Assembly: GCA_902765005.1 (NCBI GenBank)
Contig: CACWYB010000009.1
Coordinates: 1 to 63,628, forward strand
DNA length: 63,628 nucleotides
From: an uncultured Eubacteriales bacterium
GTDB lineage: Bacteria > Bacillota > Clostridia > Christensenellales > CAG-138
Direction: 5' to 3'
The notes under the pieces are model-generated. The model had not been told where the DNA came from and searched no databases. It worked only from the letters and a program-made list of their open reading frames with translations. Position numbers and translations under genes: made by a program. Every line of letters starts with the position of its first letter. Within the stretch, counting starts at the first letter, position 1. Of this stretch, positions 36,785 to 45,031 are shown one piece after another.

Positions 36785-37726
36785 ATGCGCCTGGAACAGC
36801 TGTATTACATCGTAGAGATCGCCGACACGGGTTCCTTCACGGCATCCAGCGAACGGCTGTTCGTGTCCCAGCCCAGCATCAGTCAGAGCGTGAACGCCCT
36901 GGAAAAGGAGCTGGACGTAGCCATCTTCAAGCGCTCCCGTTCCGGGGCCATCCCCACGGAGGCAGGGAAGCTGATCATCGAGCACGCCCGCGCCATCCTC
37001 AACGAGATCAACGAGATCAAGAGCCTGTCCGTTCAGAACGACGCCGAGCTGAAGGGATTTTTGAACGTGGCGGCGGTGCCCTCCATGTGCTATCAGATAT
37101 TGCCCTGCTCCATCGCCCGCTTCAAGGCCAAATACCCCAACGTCCACGTGCGCATCTGGGAGGGCGGCAGCGAGCGGATCATGGGGGCCGTGGACAAGGG
37201 GGACGTGGACTTCGGTTTGGTCCAGCGGCCGGACGAAGGGGAGTTGGCGGAAAAGAAGCTGTCCTTCAAGCCCTGCATCTTCTCCCGGCTCTATGCCCTG
37301 GTGAGCCAGGATTCCCCCCTGGCGGGCCGCAAATCCATCACGTATCAGGAGCTGCTGGACTGGCAGCTGGTGCTCTATACCTCCGAGTACGCCATCCACC
37401 ACACCATCGTATCGGAGCTGGAAAAATACGGCACCCCCAACATCCTGGCCACGGTCCGCAACCCTCAGACCATCAAGCGGTTCGTGCTGCAAACCAACTC
37501 CGTGGGCTTCGGCCCCAGCATCTCCTGGGACAACGACGACGACGTCCACTCCGGCCGCATCGTGCCCCTGTTGGTGGAGGACAGCGCCCCCTCCCAGTTC
37601 GGCATCCTCTACCGGAAGAACAGCGGCCCCAGCGTGGCCGGGCAGAAGCTGATGAAGGAGGTCCAGGACTATACCGAACGGCTCACCCTGAATGAGGGGC
37701 CGGAAGCCGGTCGATCGATGAAATGA
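36785..37726 (+). CDS. LysR-family transcriptional regulator
   Basis: 313 residues. N-terminal winged helix-turn-helix (residues 1-60, TGSFTASSERLFVSQPSISQSVNALEKEL) and an effector-binding domain of type 2 periplasmic fold. It lies between tctC and the catabolic genes, so it probably controls this locus in response to the imported acid or an intermediate. GAGGAGG precedes the ATG. A terminator follows. Confidence 0.93.
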   Translation: MRLEQLYYIVEIADTGSFTASSERLFVSQPSISQSVNALEKELDVAIFKRSRSGAIPTEAGKLIIEHARAILNEINEIKSLSVQNDAELKGFLNVAAVPSMCYQILPCSIARFKAKYPNVHVRIWEGGSERIMGAVDKGDVDFGLVQRPDEGELAEKKLSFKPCIFSRLYALVSQDSPLAGRKSITYQELLDWQLVLYTSEYAIHHTIVSELEKYGTPNILATVRNPQTIKRFVLQTNSVGFGPSISWDNDDDVHSGRIVPLLVEDSAPSQFGILYRKNSGPSVAGQKLMKEVQDYTERLTLNEGPEAGRSMK

Positions 37727-37730
37727 ACGC

Positions 37731-37758
37731 AAGCGCCGAGGAAGCCTTCGGCGCTTTT
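37731..37758 (+). terminator. Terminator after the LysR gene
   Basis: Nine-bp stem AAGCGCCGA/TCGGCGCTT followed by TTTT, starting 4 nt beyond the stop codon. Confidence 0.85.
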
Positions 37759-37770
37759 ATTTGTCTGCGC

Positions 37771-37800
37771 CTATGGGACCATTGACAACCCATATTTTAC
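37771..37800 (+). promoter_or_regulatory. Shared promoter-like motif upstream of the MmgE/PrpD gene
   Basis: CTATGG, 16 nt, TATTTTAC, 49 nt upstream of the ATG. Overlaps an inverted repeat TATGGG-N11-CCCATA (37772-37794) of LysR type. Confidence 0.55.
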
Positions 37801-37849
37801 GGCGGCCTGTCTGAACGATACAATGAAACAAAAAAGGAGTTCCCCTTCC

Positions 37850-39211
37850 ATGGAAGAGCTGCACGTCACGGAGCGGCTGGCCGCCTATGCGGTGGGCCAT
37901 CGCCTGTCCCCCAAGGACTATGAAACCTATCTCCCCTACTTCAAGGCCTGCCTGCTGGACTGGATGGCCACCATGGCCGTGGGCCGGGACGAAGCTTGCT
38001 GTCGGCTGGTGGAGGAGCTGATCGAGCACCGGGGCAGCCGGGGCGTCAGCGCGGCGGTGCTGCCCAAGACGCGGATCGGCGCGGCTGACGCGGCCCTGCT
38101 GAACACCGTGGCGGGCCACGCCATCGACTACGACGACGTCCACGAAACCGATGGTCTTCACCTGAACAGCCCCATTTTGAGCGCGGCTTTCGCGGTGGGG
38201 GACGAAACCGACGCCACGCTGGCGGACGTGTTCGAGGTCACGGTGGTGGGCATGGACGTGACCAACGCCATCTGTAAGCTCCTGACCCGGGGCCATACCC
38301 GGCGCAACTGGCACACCACGGCCACCCTGTCCGTATTCGGGGCGGCGGCCGCCGCCGGATGGCTGCTGGGGCTTACCCCGGAGCAGATGCAGTGCGCCTT
38401 CGGCATCTGCGCCAGCTGCTCGGCGGGGCTGCTGGCCAACCTGGGCACCATGACCAAGCCCCTGCAGGTGGGCTACGCCGCCCAGCGGGGCGTGGAAGCC
38501 GCCTATCTTGCCTGGGACGGCTTTACGGCCCACAAGACCATCTTCGATTCCGAATACCCGGACATGGTCAGCGACCAGCTGGACCGGGCCGGGGCCCTGG
38601 CCTTTTTGGCGGCGGGCGGCGGCACCATCGCCCATCTGACCTTGAAGCGGTTCCCCTGCGGGGTTCCCACCCACGCCAACATCATGAACATGCTGAAGCT
38701 TAGGGAGGAGCACGGCTTCACCGACGAGGACGTCGAACGGATCGACGTGGCCATCTCCCCCTTCACCATGGCCAGCGGCTGCGGCCCCCTTATGAGCCGG
38801 TCCCGGCTGGAGCTGGGCAGCCAGGGCAAGTTCAGCGTGCCCTTCGTGGCGGCGGCCGCCGCCCGGTTCGGCCGGGTGGATTCCGGCACCTTCACCGACG
38901 AGAACGTCCGAGACCCCCGGATCATCTCCCTGATGGAGCGGACGCAGGTGACTGTGGACGAAGCCCTAATTAGCACCGACGCCCATATGACGGTGACATT
39001 GAAGGACGGGCGCAGCCTCTACAGCATCACGAAGAACGTGCGTACCGGCGAAACCCTGGCGGATAAGCAGGCCATCGCCCGGGGCAAGTTCCAGGCGGAG
39101 CACCGCCACCTTTGGAGCGACGAGGCGGCGACGAAGCTGCGGGACACCGTGGTCCAGATCCCCTTGGAGGACAAGGTTCAAACCCTGACGGATCAGCTGA
39201 TCGGATACTAA
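37850..39211 (+). CDS. MmgE/PrpD-family protein
   Basis: 453 residues. The family includes 2-methylcitrate dehydratase and cis-aconitate decarboxylase, acting on tricarboxylic acids. The N-terminal all-helical domain has the conserved AALLNTVAGHAIDYDDVHE, and KRFPCGVPTHANIMNML marks the C-terminal domain. ATG 37850 is preferred because GGAG (37836-37839) stands 10 nt before it; an in-frame ATG at 37823 has no such site. Probably dehydrates, or less likely decarboxylates, the imported acid. Confidence 0.9.
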   Translation: MEELHVTERLAAYAVGHRLSPKDYETYLPYFKACLLDWMATMAVGRDEACCRLVEELIEHRGSRGVSAAVLPKTRIGAADAALLNTVAGHAIDYDDVHETDGLHLNSPILSAAFAVGDETDATLADVFEVTVVGMDVTNAICKLLTRGHTRRNWHTTATLSVFGAAAAAGWLLGLTPEQMQCAFGICASCSAGLLANLGTMTKPLQVGYAAQRGVEAAYLAWDGFTAHKTIFDSEYPDMVSDQLDRAGALAFLAAGGGTIAHLTLKRFPCGVPTHANIMNMLKLREEHGFTDEDVERIDVAISPFTMASGCGPLMSRSRLELGSQGKFSVPFVAAAAARFGRVDSGTFTDENVRDPRIISLMERTQVTVDEALISTDAHMTVTLKDGRSLYSITKNVRTGETLADKQAIARGKFQAEHRHLWSDEAATKLRDTVVQIPLEDKVQTLTDQLIGY

Positions 39212-39234
39212 GCGCCCTTCTCAATAAGGCCCAC

Positions 39235-39264
39235 CTATGCCAGCATAAAGCCCCGGTATTTTAC
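39235..39264 (+). promoter_or_regulatory. Shared promoter-like motif upstream of the CMD gene
   Basis: CTATGC, 16 nt, TATTTTAC, 56 nt upstream of the ATG. The 109-bp gap before the CMD gene holds this element. Confidence 0.5.
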
Positions 39265-39320
39265 TTCTTCCGCCTTGTGCCGTAAACTTAAGGTACAACA
39301 AGTGAGGAGGAAAAAAGACT

Positions 39321-39635
39321 ATGGCACAGGCATTTCATTGGGAGCTGATGGACCAGATGAACCCGGAGCTTCACACGAAGTTTTCCGCCATGTCCGCCCA
39401 GATCAACGCGGATGAGGTGATCCCCAAGAAGTATCGGGAGATGATGATCCTCTCCATGGCCTGCGTGCTGCGCTGCATGCCCGCCGTGAAGGCCCACGCC
39501 GCCAACTGCGTGAAGCTCTACGGCTGCACCAAGGAGGAGCTCTACTGCGTGGTGGCCTCCGCCATCACCATGGGGGGCGTCCCCGCTTATCGGGAGAGCT
39601 GCGCCGCATTGGAGGAGCTGTTCAATTCCCTGTGA
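39321..39635 (+). CDS. Carboxymuconolactone decarboxylase-like (CMD/AhpD fold) protein
   Basis: 104 residues, all-helical. The segment MACVLRCMPAVKAHAANCVKLYG occupies the place of the CMD active-site helix (usual pattern CxxCxxxH), keeping one Cys and the His (RCMPAVKAH). Homologues range from lactone decarboxylases to peroxidase-like proteins. GTGAGGAGG precedes the ATG. A terminator follows, so it forms a single-gene unit between the dehydratase and the aldolase operon. Confidence 0.8.
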   Translation: MAQAFHWELMDQMNPELHTKFSAMSAQINADEVIPKKYREMMILSMACVLRCMPAVKAHAANCVKLYGCTKEELYCVVASAITMGGVPAYRESCAALEELFNSL

Positions 39636-39646
39636 CCCCGTTCCCC

Positions 39647-39673
39647 AGCCTGCCTTTTTTAGGCGGGCTTTTT
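39647..39673 (+). terminator. Terminator after the CMD gene
   Basis: AGCCTGCCT/AGGCGGGCT stem (one G-T pair), T-rich loop, then TTTTT. Confidence 0.75.
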
Positions 39674-39712
39674 CCATAGGACTCCATTACAAACCAGGAA
39701 AGGAAAACGATC

Positions 39713-40945
39713 ATGGCAAGCGCATTCAACGAAAATCTGGAATATCGTACGGACAACTGGTACCTTTGCCCCACCGACTTCTTGCCGGAGATCCGGGAGC
39801 AGTATCATTTCGCAAAGCAGATCAAGGTGACCGACTGCACCCTGCGGGATGGCGAGCAGCAGGCGGGCGTGGTCTTCACCAAGGACGACAAAATCGAGAT
39901 CGCCAAGGCCCTGGATCGTCTGGGCGTCCACGAGATCGAGGTGGGCACCCCCGCTTCCTCCGAGGCCGACAAGCAGGCCGCCTATGAGATCGCCCACATG
40001 GGCATGAAGAAGGCCAAGGCCACGGCTCTGGCCCGGGCGTTGAAGCAGGACATCGACCTGGTCTCCGACCTGGGTGTCTGGGGCGCCAACATCAGCTACC
40101 CCATCGGCGACCTGCAGCGCAAGTACAAGCTGAAGGTGGAGGACGATGCCTACATCGACCACTGCCTGGAGATCACGGCCTACGCCCGCAGCAAGGGCCT
40201 CCACGTGAACTTCTCCCCCTACGACACCACCCGCTGCAACATCCCCTTCCTGCTGAAGGTCATGCAGAAGCTCCACGATTCCGGCAACGTGGACCGGATT
40301 CGCCTGGTGGACACCGTGGGCTCCGCCACCCCCCAGGCCATGACCTACTACGTGAAGATTTTGAAGGACGTGCTCCAGGAGATACCTCTGGAGGTCCACG
40401 TCCACAACGATTTCGGCATGGCCATGGCCAACAGCATGGCCGCCCTCTGCGCCGGCGCCGAGGTGGTCTCCACCACCATGAACGGCGTGGGCGAGCGCAG
40501 CGGCAACACCCCCACGGAGGAGGTGGTCCTGACCCTTCAGCTTCTCTACGGCATCGACCTGGGCGTGGACTGCAGCGTTCTTAAGGAGACCTCCGAGCTG
40601 GTTCAGCGGTTGAGCGGCGTGAAGCTGGCCCGAAACAAGGCCGTGGTGGGCCAGAACTGCTTCGCCCATGAGTCGGGTCTCGCCGTGGCGGGCATGAAGA
40701 ACATGCCCTACACCTCCGAAGCCTACAACCCCGCCCTGGTGGGCCAGGCCCGCCGGATCGTGCTGGGCAAAAAGAGCGGCAAATCCTCCATTGAGCAGGT
40801 TTTGACCCGGATGGGCTTTGAGGGCTTCACCCCCGAGGACATCGCGGTCCTGCTCGCCCAGGTGAAGGACGTGTCCATCGCCAACAAGCGGGCGGTGGAG
40901 GAGGACGAGTTCGCCGCCATGGCCAAGGCGCGCCTGGAGAAATAA
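39713..40945 (+). CDS. LeuA/homocitrate-synthase-like pyruvate carboxyltransferase
   Basis: 410 residues, a TIM barrel of the DRE-TIM family. TDCTLRDGEQQAGVVF holds the catalytic Arg-Asp pair and EVHVHNDFGMA the two metal-binding His. NGVGERSGNTP is the flap region of isopropylmalate/homocitrate synthases. It lacks the C-terminal allosteric domain of LeuA, like homocitrate synthases. It could condense acetyl-CoA with a 2-oxo acid, or run as a retro-Claisen lyase in a degradative setting. It starts a tight operon with RraA and SDR. Confidence 0.9.
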   Translation: MASAFNENLEYRTDNWYLCPTDFLPEIREQYHFAKQIKVTDCTLRDGEQQAGVVFTKDDKIEIAKALDRLGVHEIEVGTPASSEADKQAAYEIAHMGMKKAKATALARALKQDIDLVSDLGVWGANISYPIGDLQRKYKLKVEDDAYIDHCLEITAYARSKGLHVNFSPYDTTRCNIPFLLKVMQKLHDSGNVDRIRLVDTVGSATPQAMTYYVKILKDVLQEIPLEVHVHNDFGMAMANSMAALCAGAEVVSTTMNGVGERSGNTPTEEVVLTLQLLYGIDLGVDCSVLKETSELVQRLSGVKLARNKAVVGQNCFAHESGLAVAGMKNMPYTSEAYNPALVGQARRIVLGKKSGKSSIEQVLTRMGFEGFTPEDIAVLLAQVKDVSIANKRAVEEDEFAAMAKARLEK

Positions 40946-40948
40946 GCC

Positions 40949-41662
40949 ATGAACGAACGGGATCAGCAAATATTCGACGCCCTGCAGGCCCAGGGAAAGA
41001 TCTACGGGTCCATCGCCCCGGAGCGGTTCAAGACCTTCGACGTGAAGCGGATCGACCCGAAGATCATCGCGGACTTGAAGCAGGTGGAGGACTTGACCTG
41101 CGAGCTGTCCGACGCCATGGACAGGCTCGGCTACCGGATCGGCTTTTGTACCGTGGACGGCGCCGCCATCCGGCCCCTGTCCCCGGACTATAGGGCCGTG
41201 GGCACCGCCATCACCCAGCGGACCTGCCCCGAGATCATTCGAAAGGATGAGCCGGACAAGAAGATAAAGAGCCGCATGTCCGTCCGGGACGTACCCTGGT
41301 TCGCCGAGAAGGACGACGTCTGGGTGGTGGACGCCAAGGGCTGCCCCTACTCCCACTTCGGGGAGATCGCGGCGAAAAACATGCAGAACCACGGCCTTGC
41401 CGGCACCATTTTGGACGGAGTCCTGCGGGACACGGAGACCATCAAGCGGACCGGCTACCCCATTTGGTGCCGGGGCACCACGCCGCTGAGCGGCATGGGC
41501 CGAGTGGAGACCGTGGAGATCAACGGCACCGTCACCATCGACCGGGTCCAGGTGAACCCCGGCGATCTGGTGGCCGCCGACGCCAACGGCCTGTGCTTCA
41601 TCCCCGCCGCCCTGGTGGACGAAGTGTATGCGGAACTCAAGAACAGCAACGTCATCGCATGA
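40949..41662 (+). CDS. RraA-family protein (HMG aldolase-like)
   Basis: 237 residues. The RraA/4-hydroxy-4-methyl-2-oxoglutarate aldolase fold is visible: LSDAMDRLGY near residue 55, then GEIAAKNMQNHGLAGTILDGVLRDTETI, which holds the conserved G-N-A and D-G-x-x-R-D substrate and metal motifs, and a late VNPGDLVAADANG. HMG/CHA aldolases release pyruvate or oxaloacetate from branched hydroxy acids. It starts 3 nt after the LeuA-like gene. Aldolase activity is favoured over an RNase E regulator role by context. Confidence 0.88.
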   Translation: MNERDQQIFDALQAQGKIYGSIAPERFKTFDVKRIDPKIIADLKQVEDLTCELSDAMDRLGYRIGFCTVDGAAIRPLSPDYRAVGTAITQRTCPEIIRKDEPDKKIKSRMSVRDVPWFAEKDDVWVVDAKGCPYSHFGEIAAKNMQNHGLAGTILDGVLRDTETIKRTGYPIWCRGTTPLSGMGRVETVEINGTVTIDRVQVNPGDLVAADANGLCFIPAALVDEVYAELKNSNVIA

Positions 41663-41677
41663 TATAAGGAGGATACT

Positions 41678-42448
41678 ATGGAAGAAATCAAACGGACAGC
41701 CATCGTCACCGGCGGCGCGCAGGGCATCGGCCGGGAGATCGTGAAGGAATATCTGGAAGCGGGCGTGAAGGTGTGCGCCTTCGATCTGAACGCGGAGCAG
41801 CTGGACAGCCTGAAGGCGGAGTTCGCCGCCTACGGGGACGATCTTATTACCGCCGCAGGCAACGTGACCAGTTACGAGGACGTGGAAGCCTGCGTGAAGA
41901 AGGCGGCGGAAGCCTTCGGCCGCATCGACATCCTGGTGAACAACGCCGGTGGCTCCTTCGGCGTGAAGGGCACCCCGGACCTTATCTCCCTGGAGGACTG
42001 GGACAAGGTGGTGAAGGTGAACCTGTACGGCCAGTTCTACTTCGTCCACGCCGTGACCCCCTACATGAAGGCGCAGCAGTACGGCCGCATCCTCTGCATG
42101 TCCTCCAAGGCGGGCCGTTCCCGGGGCAGCGGCAACTCCGGCACCCCCTACGCGGCGGCCAAGGCCGGGATATTGGGCATGGTCCGAACCGTGTCTGCGG
42201 ACGTGGGCCCCTATGGCATCACCATCAACGCCATCGCCCCCGGCGCCATTCTCAGCGGCGAGCGCATCAAGAATTTCTGGAACAACCGGCCCCAGTCCGA
42301 CATCGACGAGAAGCTGAAATCCACCCCCGTCCGCCGCTTCGGCGAGAACGAGGACGTGGCCAGTGCGGTCCTCTTCCTCACCAGCGAGCGGGCCTCCTTC
42401 ATCACCGGCGCGGTCCTGGATGTGAACGGCGGCGCCTGGGTGGGCTGA
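41678..42448 (+). CDS. SDR-family oxidoreductase
   Basis: 256 residues, classical short-chain dehydrogenase. NAD(P) motif TGGAQGIG at residues about 11-18, NNAGG around 88, catalytic Ser in CMSSKAG and YxxxK as YAAAK. An Asp (CAFDLNA) at the end of strand 2 suggests NAD+ preference. GGAGG precedes the ATG. Last gene of the rightward catabolic operon, with two terminators beyond. Confidence 0.93.
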   Translation: MEEIKRTAIVTGGAQGIGREIVKEYLEAGVKVCAFDLNAEQLDSLKAEFAAYGDDLITAAGNVTSYEDVEACVKKAAEAFGRIDILVNNAGGSFGVKGTPDLISLEDWDKVVKVNLYGQFYFVHAVTPYMKAQQYGRILCMSSKAGRSRGSGNSGTPYAAAKAGILGMVRTVSADVGPYGITINAIAPGAILSGERIKNFWNNRPQSDIDEKLKSTPVRRFGENEDVASAVLFLTSERASFITGAVLDVNGGAWVG

Positions 42449-42470
42449 TCCCCTTTCCCGCCTCCATTAG

Positions 42471-42495
42471 GCCAGCGGATTTCCGCTGGTCTTTT
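42471..42495 (+). terminator. First terminator after the SDR gene
   Basis: Stem CCAGCGG/CCGCTGG followed by CTTTT. Confidence 0.75.
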
Positions 42496-42531
42496 CCATT
42501 TCCCTTCTCCGCTCCGCCTGATCATAGATGA

Positions 42532-42566
42532 GACCGGAAAACATATCTCCGGTCGATTCTTTTTTT
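42532..42566 (+). terminator. Second terminator after the SDR gene
   Basis: Stem GACCGGA/TCCGGTC, 9-nt loop, then a run of seven T residues. Confidence 0.75.
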
Positions 42567-42608
42567 CGAAAAACCCGAAAAGAAATAAATATGCGAAGCG
42601 CAGCCCTG

Positions 42609-42758
42609 TTGTCAATTTGTTGTCAAAATGTTGTCAAAACCCGGAATGAGTGCAAATATATGCTGTTTTCTCCGATCGCTGAGTACGAAAAAAGCCCGAT
42701 CTCTCGGGCTTCTTCGATGGTACGAGTAGAGATAACTGACTCAGCAGCGAACGACCAT
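42609..42758. repeat. Dispersed repeat, copy 2
   Basis: Three 11-bp units (TTGTCAATTTG, TTGTCAAAATG, TTGTCAAAACC), the spacer, the terminator hairpin (A6 at 42688, GCCCGA/TCGGGC at 42694-42709) and the tail TTCGATGGTACGAGTAGAG...GACCAT. Same orientation as the other copies. The 594-bp gap without genes (42449-43042) holds two terminators, this repeat, an inverted repeat and a further terminator. Confidence 0.88.
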
Positions 42759-42818
42759 GTTCTTTTTTATAATGCGGATCTCCTTTATGGCTGGCCTAAA
42801 GGAATACTAATCCCATGA

Positions 42819-42880
42819 TACTATGCTTTGCGGCTACCGACCGGATTAAACTCCTTTCCATTAGCCGCAGCATAATACTG
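42819..42880. repeat. Long imperfect inverted repeat
   Basis: Arms TACTATGCTTTGCGGCTA (42819-42836) and TAGCCGCAGCATAATACT (42862-42879) pair over about 17 positions with small mismatches, separated by 25 nt. No T-run follows. It could be a remnant of a small mobile element or an RNA hairpin. Confidence 0.55.
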
Positions 42881-42978
42881 TAACCACCATGTCCTATCGC
42901 AGCTATTCTGCAGCAGCAGCTTTGAAAACCGTTCACTTCCTCATGGCTCTCCCGGTCAGGAATGCAGAAGATGCCATG

Positions 42979-43018
42979 AAAAAGCGACGCATCCCGGCAG
43001 GAGCAGGGACGTGTCGCT
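42979..43018 (-). terminator. Terminator of the GH5 operon
   Basis: AGCGAC/GTCGCT stem extended by imperfect pairs, with a T-run on the minus strand (CGCTTTTTC), 25 nt beyond the GH5 stop. Confidence 0.7.
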
Positions 43019-43042
43019 CGTCTGTTCTGTATGATTAGAAGA

Positions 43043-44071
43043 TTATAAGCAGCGAAGCAGTTCGGGACGCACGGCGTCCATGCGGGGGTCGGAAAGGCCG
43101 AAGTCCATCTGCCGGTAGCTCCAGGCGGCCCGGCCGATGCCGTACTTCTCGAAGGCGGCGTGGATGGCTCGGAACCAGATAAGCGCGTCCTCCGGCGAGG
43201 CATTGTCGATAACGCCGTATTCCCCGCAGTACAGGGGCACGTTCCGTGCCTCGGCGGTGCGGACGGCCTCCTGTAGGAAGTCCTCGAAGAAAGCTGCGGT
43301 GAGGGTGGCCTCCGGGGGGTACTTTTCAAAATCCACCAGCGTGCCGCCCAGCATCCGCCGGGTCGCTTCGGCCATCTCCCGGAAGGTGGCGCTTGCGGAA
43401 ATGCGGAAGGACGTGTCCATGGTGGGCATCCAGTAAGCGCCCTGGTGAGTGAAGATATGGGGCTCGTAGCAATGAAAGCTGTAGACCACGTTCTCGTCAT
43501 AGGGCAAGGGCAGGTCTTTCACCGCCGCGGCGCTGTTGTGCCAGTAGCCGCCTATGAGGATCTTCGTGACAGGCGCGTGGACCCGGATACGGCGGATGCA
43601 TTCACCGGCGATCCGGTTCCAGACGGGGCCGTACTCCCGTTCGGTGACCTCGTTCAAAAGCTCGAAGGCCAGCATGTCCCCATCCTTGCCGAACCGCCGG
43701 GCGATCCGCTCCCACAGGGCATAGAACCGTTCCTGGTGCTTCTCGCTCTTAAAGAAGCCCGCCTCCCGCTCGCCGGGGTCGAAGGAGAAGCCGGCGGTCT
43801 TATGGAGGTCCAGCACCATGTTGAGCCCGTTCTCCCGGGCCCAGCTCACCGCCCTCTCCAGCCGTCCATATCCCTTTTCCCGCGGGTTGCCGTCCTCGTC
43901 CTCCAGGAGCTCGTAATCGATGGGCAGTCGCACGTGGTCGCAGCCCCAGCCTCGGATCACGGCGAAATCTGCCGCCGTGATGAAGGTGTCGTACCTCTCT
44001 TCGGTGTGATCGCACTGGGAGAACCAGCCCCCCAGGTCCACGCCCCGTTGATATCCCGTAAAAATACGCAT
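43043..44071 (-). CDS. Glycoside hydrolase family 5 (cellulase-type), intracellular
   Basis: 342 residues from ATG 44071. RGVDLGGWFSQ start, RLPIDYEL, LNMVLDLHKTAG, acid/base Glu in FELLNEVTE and nucleophile Glu in PLYCGEYGV complete the GH5 pattern. There is no signal peptide, so it probably acts on imported cello-oligosaccharides or glucosides. It is the last gene of the leftward operon LacI - binding protein - two permeases - GH5. Confidence 0.9.
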   Translation of the reverse strand: MRIFTGYQRGVDLGGWFSQCDHTEERYDTFITAADFAVIRGWGCDHVRLPIDYELLEDEDGNPREKGYGRLERAVSWARENGLNMVLDLHKTAGFSFDPGEREAGFFKSEKHQERFYALWERIARRFGKDGDMLAFELLNEVTEREYGPVWNRIAGECIRRIRVHAPVTKILIGGYWHNSAAAVKDLPLPYDENVVYSFHCYEPHIFTHQGAYWMPTMDTSFRISASATFREMAEATRRMLGGTLVDFEKYPPEATLTAAFFEDFLQEAVRTAEARNVPLYCGEYGVIDNASPEDALIWFRAIHAAFEKYGIGRAAWSYRQMDFGLSDPRMDAVRPELLRCL

Positions 44072-44170
44072 GGGTTTCCTTTCCCGATCCCTTTGGATCA
44101 AAGCCGTTTTGTCAGAAAACCGCCCTGTCCCAGAGGACAAGGCGGCAAAGGAGAAGGAACGGCGGAAGCG

Positions 44171-45031
44171 TCATCCTTTTACACTGCCTGCGGTTACGCC
44201 TTTGATGATCGACTTGGACAGAATGATGTAGATGAGGAGCACCGGAAGAATTGCCAGCAGGATAAGCATGTACACCTTGCCCATGTCGAACTTCGAATAA
44301 TCCGCGCTTCGAAGCTGAGCGATCATGATCGGAACGGTCTTGAGCTCCGCCTTATCCAGCAGCAGCGCGGGGATAAAGTAATTATTCCATGAGCTCACGA
44401 ACGAGAAGATCATCTGCACTGCGATCGCGGGCTTCAGCATCGGCAGTACGATCGTATTGAACGTGCGGAACTCGTTCGAGCCGTCCACGCGCGCCGCGTC
44501 GATGACCTCAAGCGGCAGCACGCTTTCCATATATTGCTTCATGTAGAAGAACACGACCGGCGCCGCGATCCCGGGCACGATCAGCGGAATATAGTTGTTC
44601 GTGAGGTTCCATTTGTTCATCAGCTGCAGAAAGCCAAGCGCAGAAACCTGCGACGGGATCATCATGATCGCCATGATGAAGGTAAACACGAGTTTCTTGC
44701 CTTTGAACTCATAGACATGCACACCGTACGCCGTCAGCGCCGAAAAGTACGTCGTGATCACGGCAGACGAAAGCGCGATGATCAGGCTGTTCAGCATGCC
44801 GCGCGGGATATTGATCGACGTATCGTTCCACGCGTTTTTCAGGTTCACAAAGAAATTGCCCTTCGGGAGCAGCGTGAAGCCGGTTGCCAGCTGCGCATTC
44901 GAACGCGTCGCATTGATGATCATCAGATAGAAGAAGAACAAACAGAGGATCGTCAGAAAGACGAGGATCGTATAGGCGATAATCCTTAAAAGCGTCAGCT
45001 GGATCTTGCCCCGGATGCTTGCTTCCTTCAT
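44171..45031 (-). CDS. Carbohydrate ABC transporter permease (MalG type)
   Basis: 286 residues, six helices. EAA-type loop LEVIDAARVDGSNEFRTFNTIVLPMLKPA is well conserved. It pairs with the MalF-type permease with which it overlaps by 4 nt. MsmX (51385) is the likely ATPase, because no ATPase gene is in this operon. Base composition is less GC-rich than its neighbours on both sides. Confidence 0.94.
   Translation of the reverse strand: MKEASIRGKIQLTLLRIIAYTILVFLTILCLFFFYLMIINATRSNAQLATGFTLLPKGNFFVNLKNAWNDTSINIPRGMLNSLIIALSSAVITTYFSALTAYGVHVYEFKGKKLVFTFIMAIMMIPSQVSALGFLQLMNKWNLTNNYIPLIVPGIAAPVVFFYMKQYMESVLPLEVIDAARVDGSNEFRTFNTIVLPMLKPAIAVQMIFSFVSSWNNYFIPALLLDKAELKTVPIMIAQLRSADYSKFDMGKVYMLILLAILPVLLIYIILSKSIIKGVTAGSVKG

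Noticed and set aside
39659-42049. Long minus-strand open frame opposite the LeuA-like, RraA and SDR genes
   Set aside because: Antisense of three clear enzyme genes; composition is typical of GC-rich shadow frames.
42528-42818. Open frame of 96 codons through repeat copy 2
   Set aside because: It runs through the terminator and the repeat, has no ribosome binding site, and the same frame is interrupted in copy 1.
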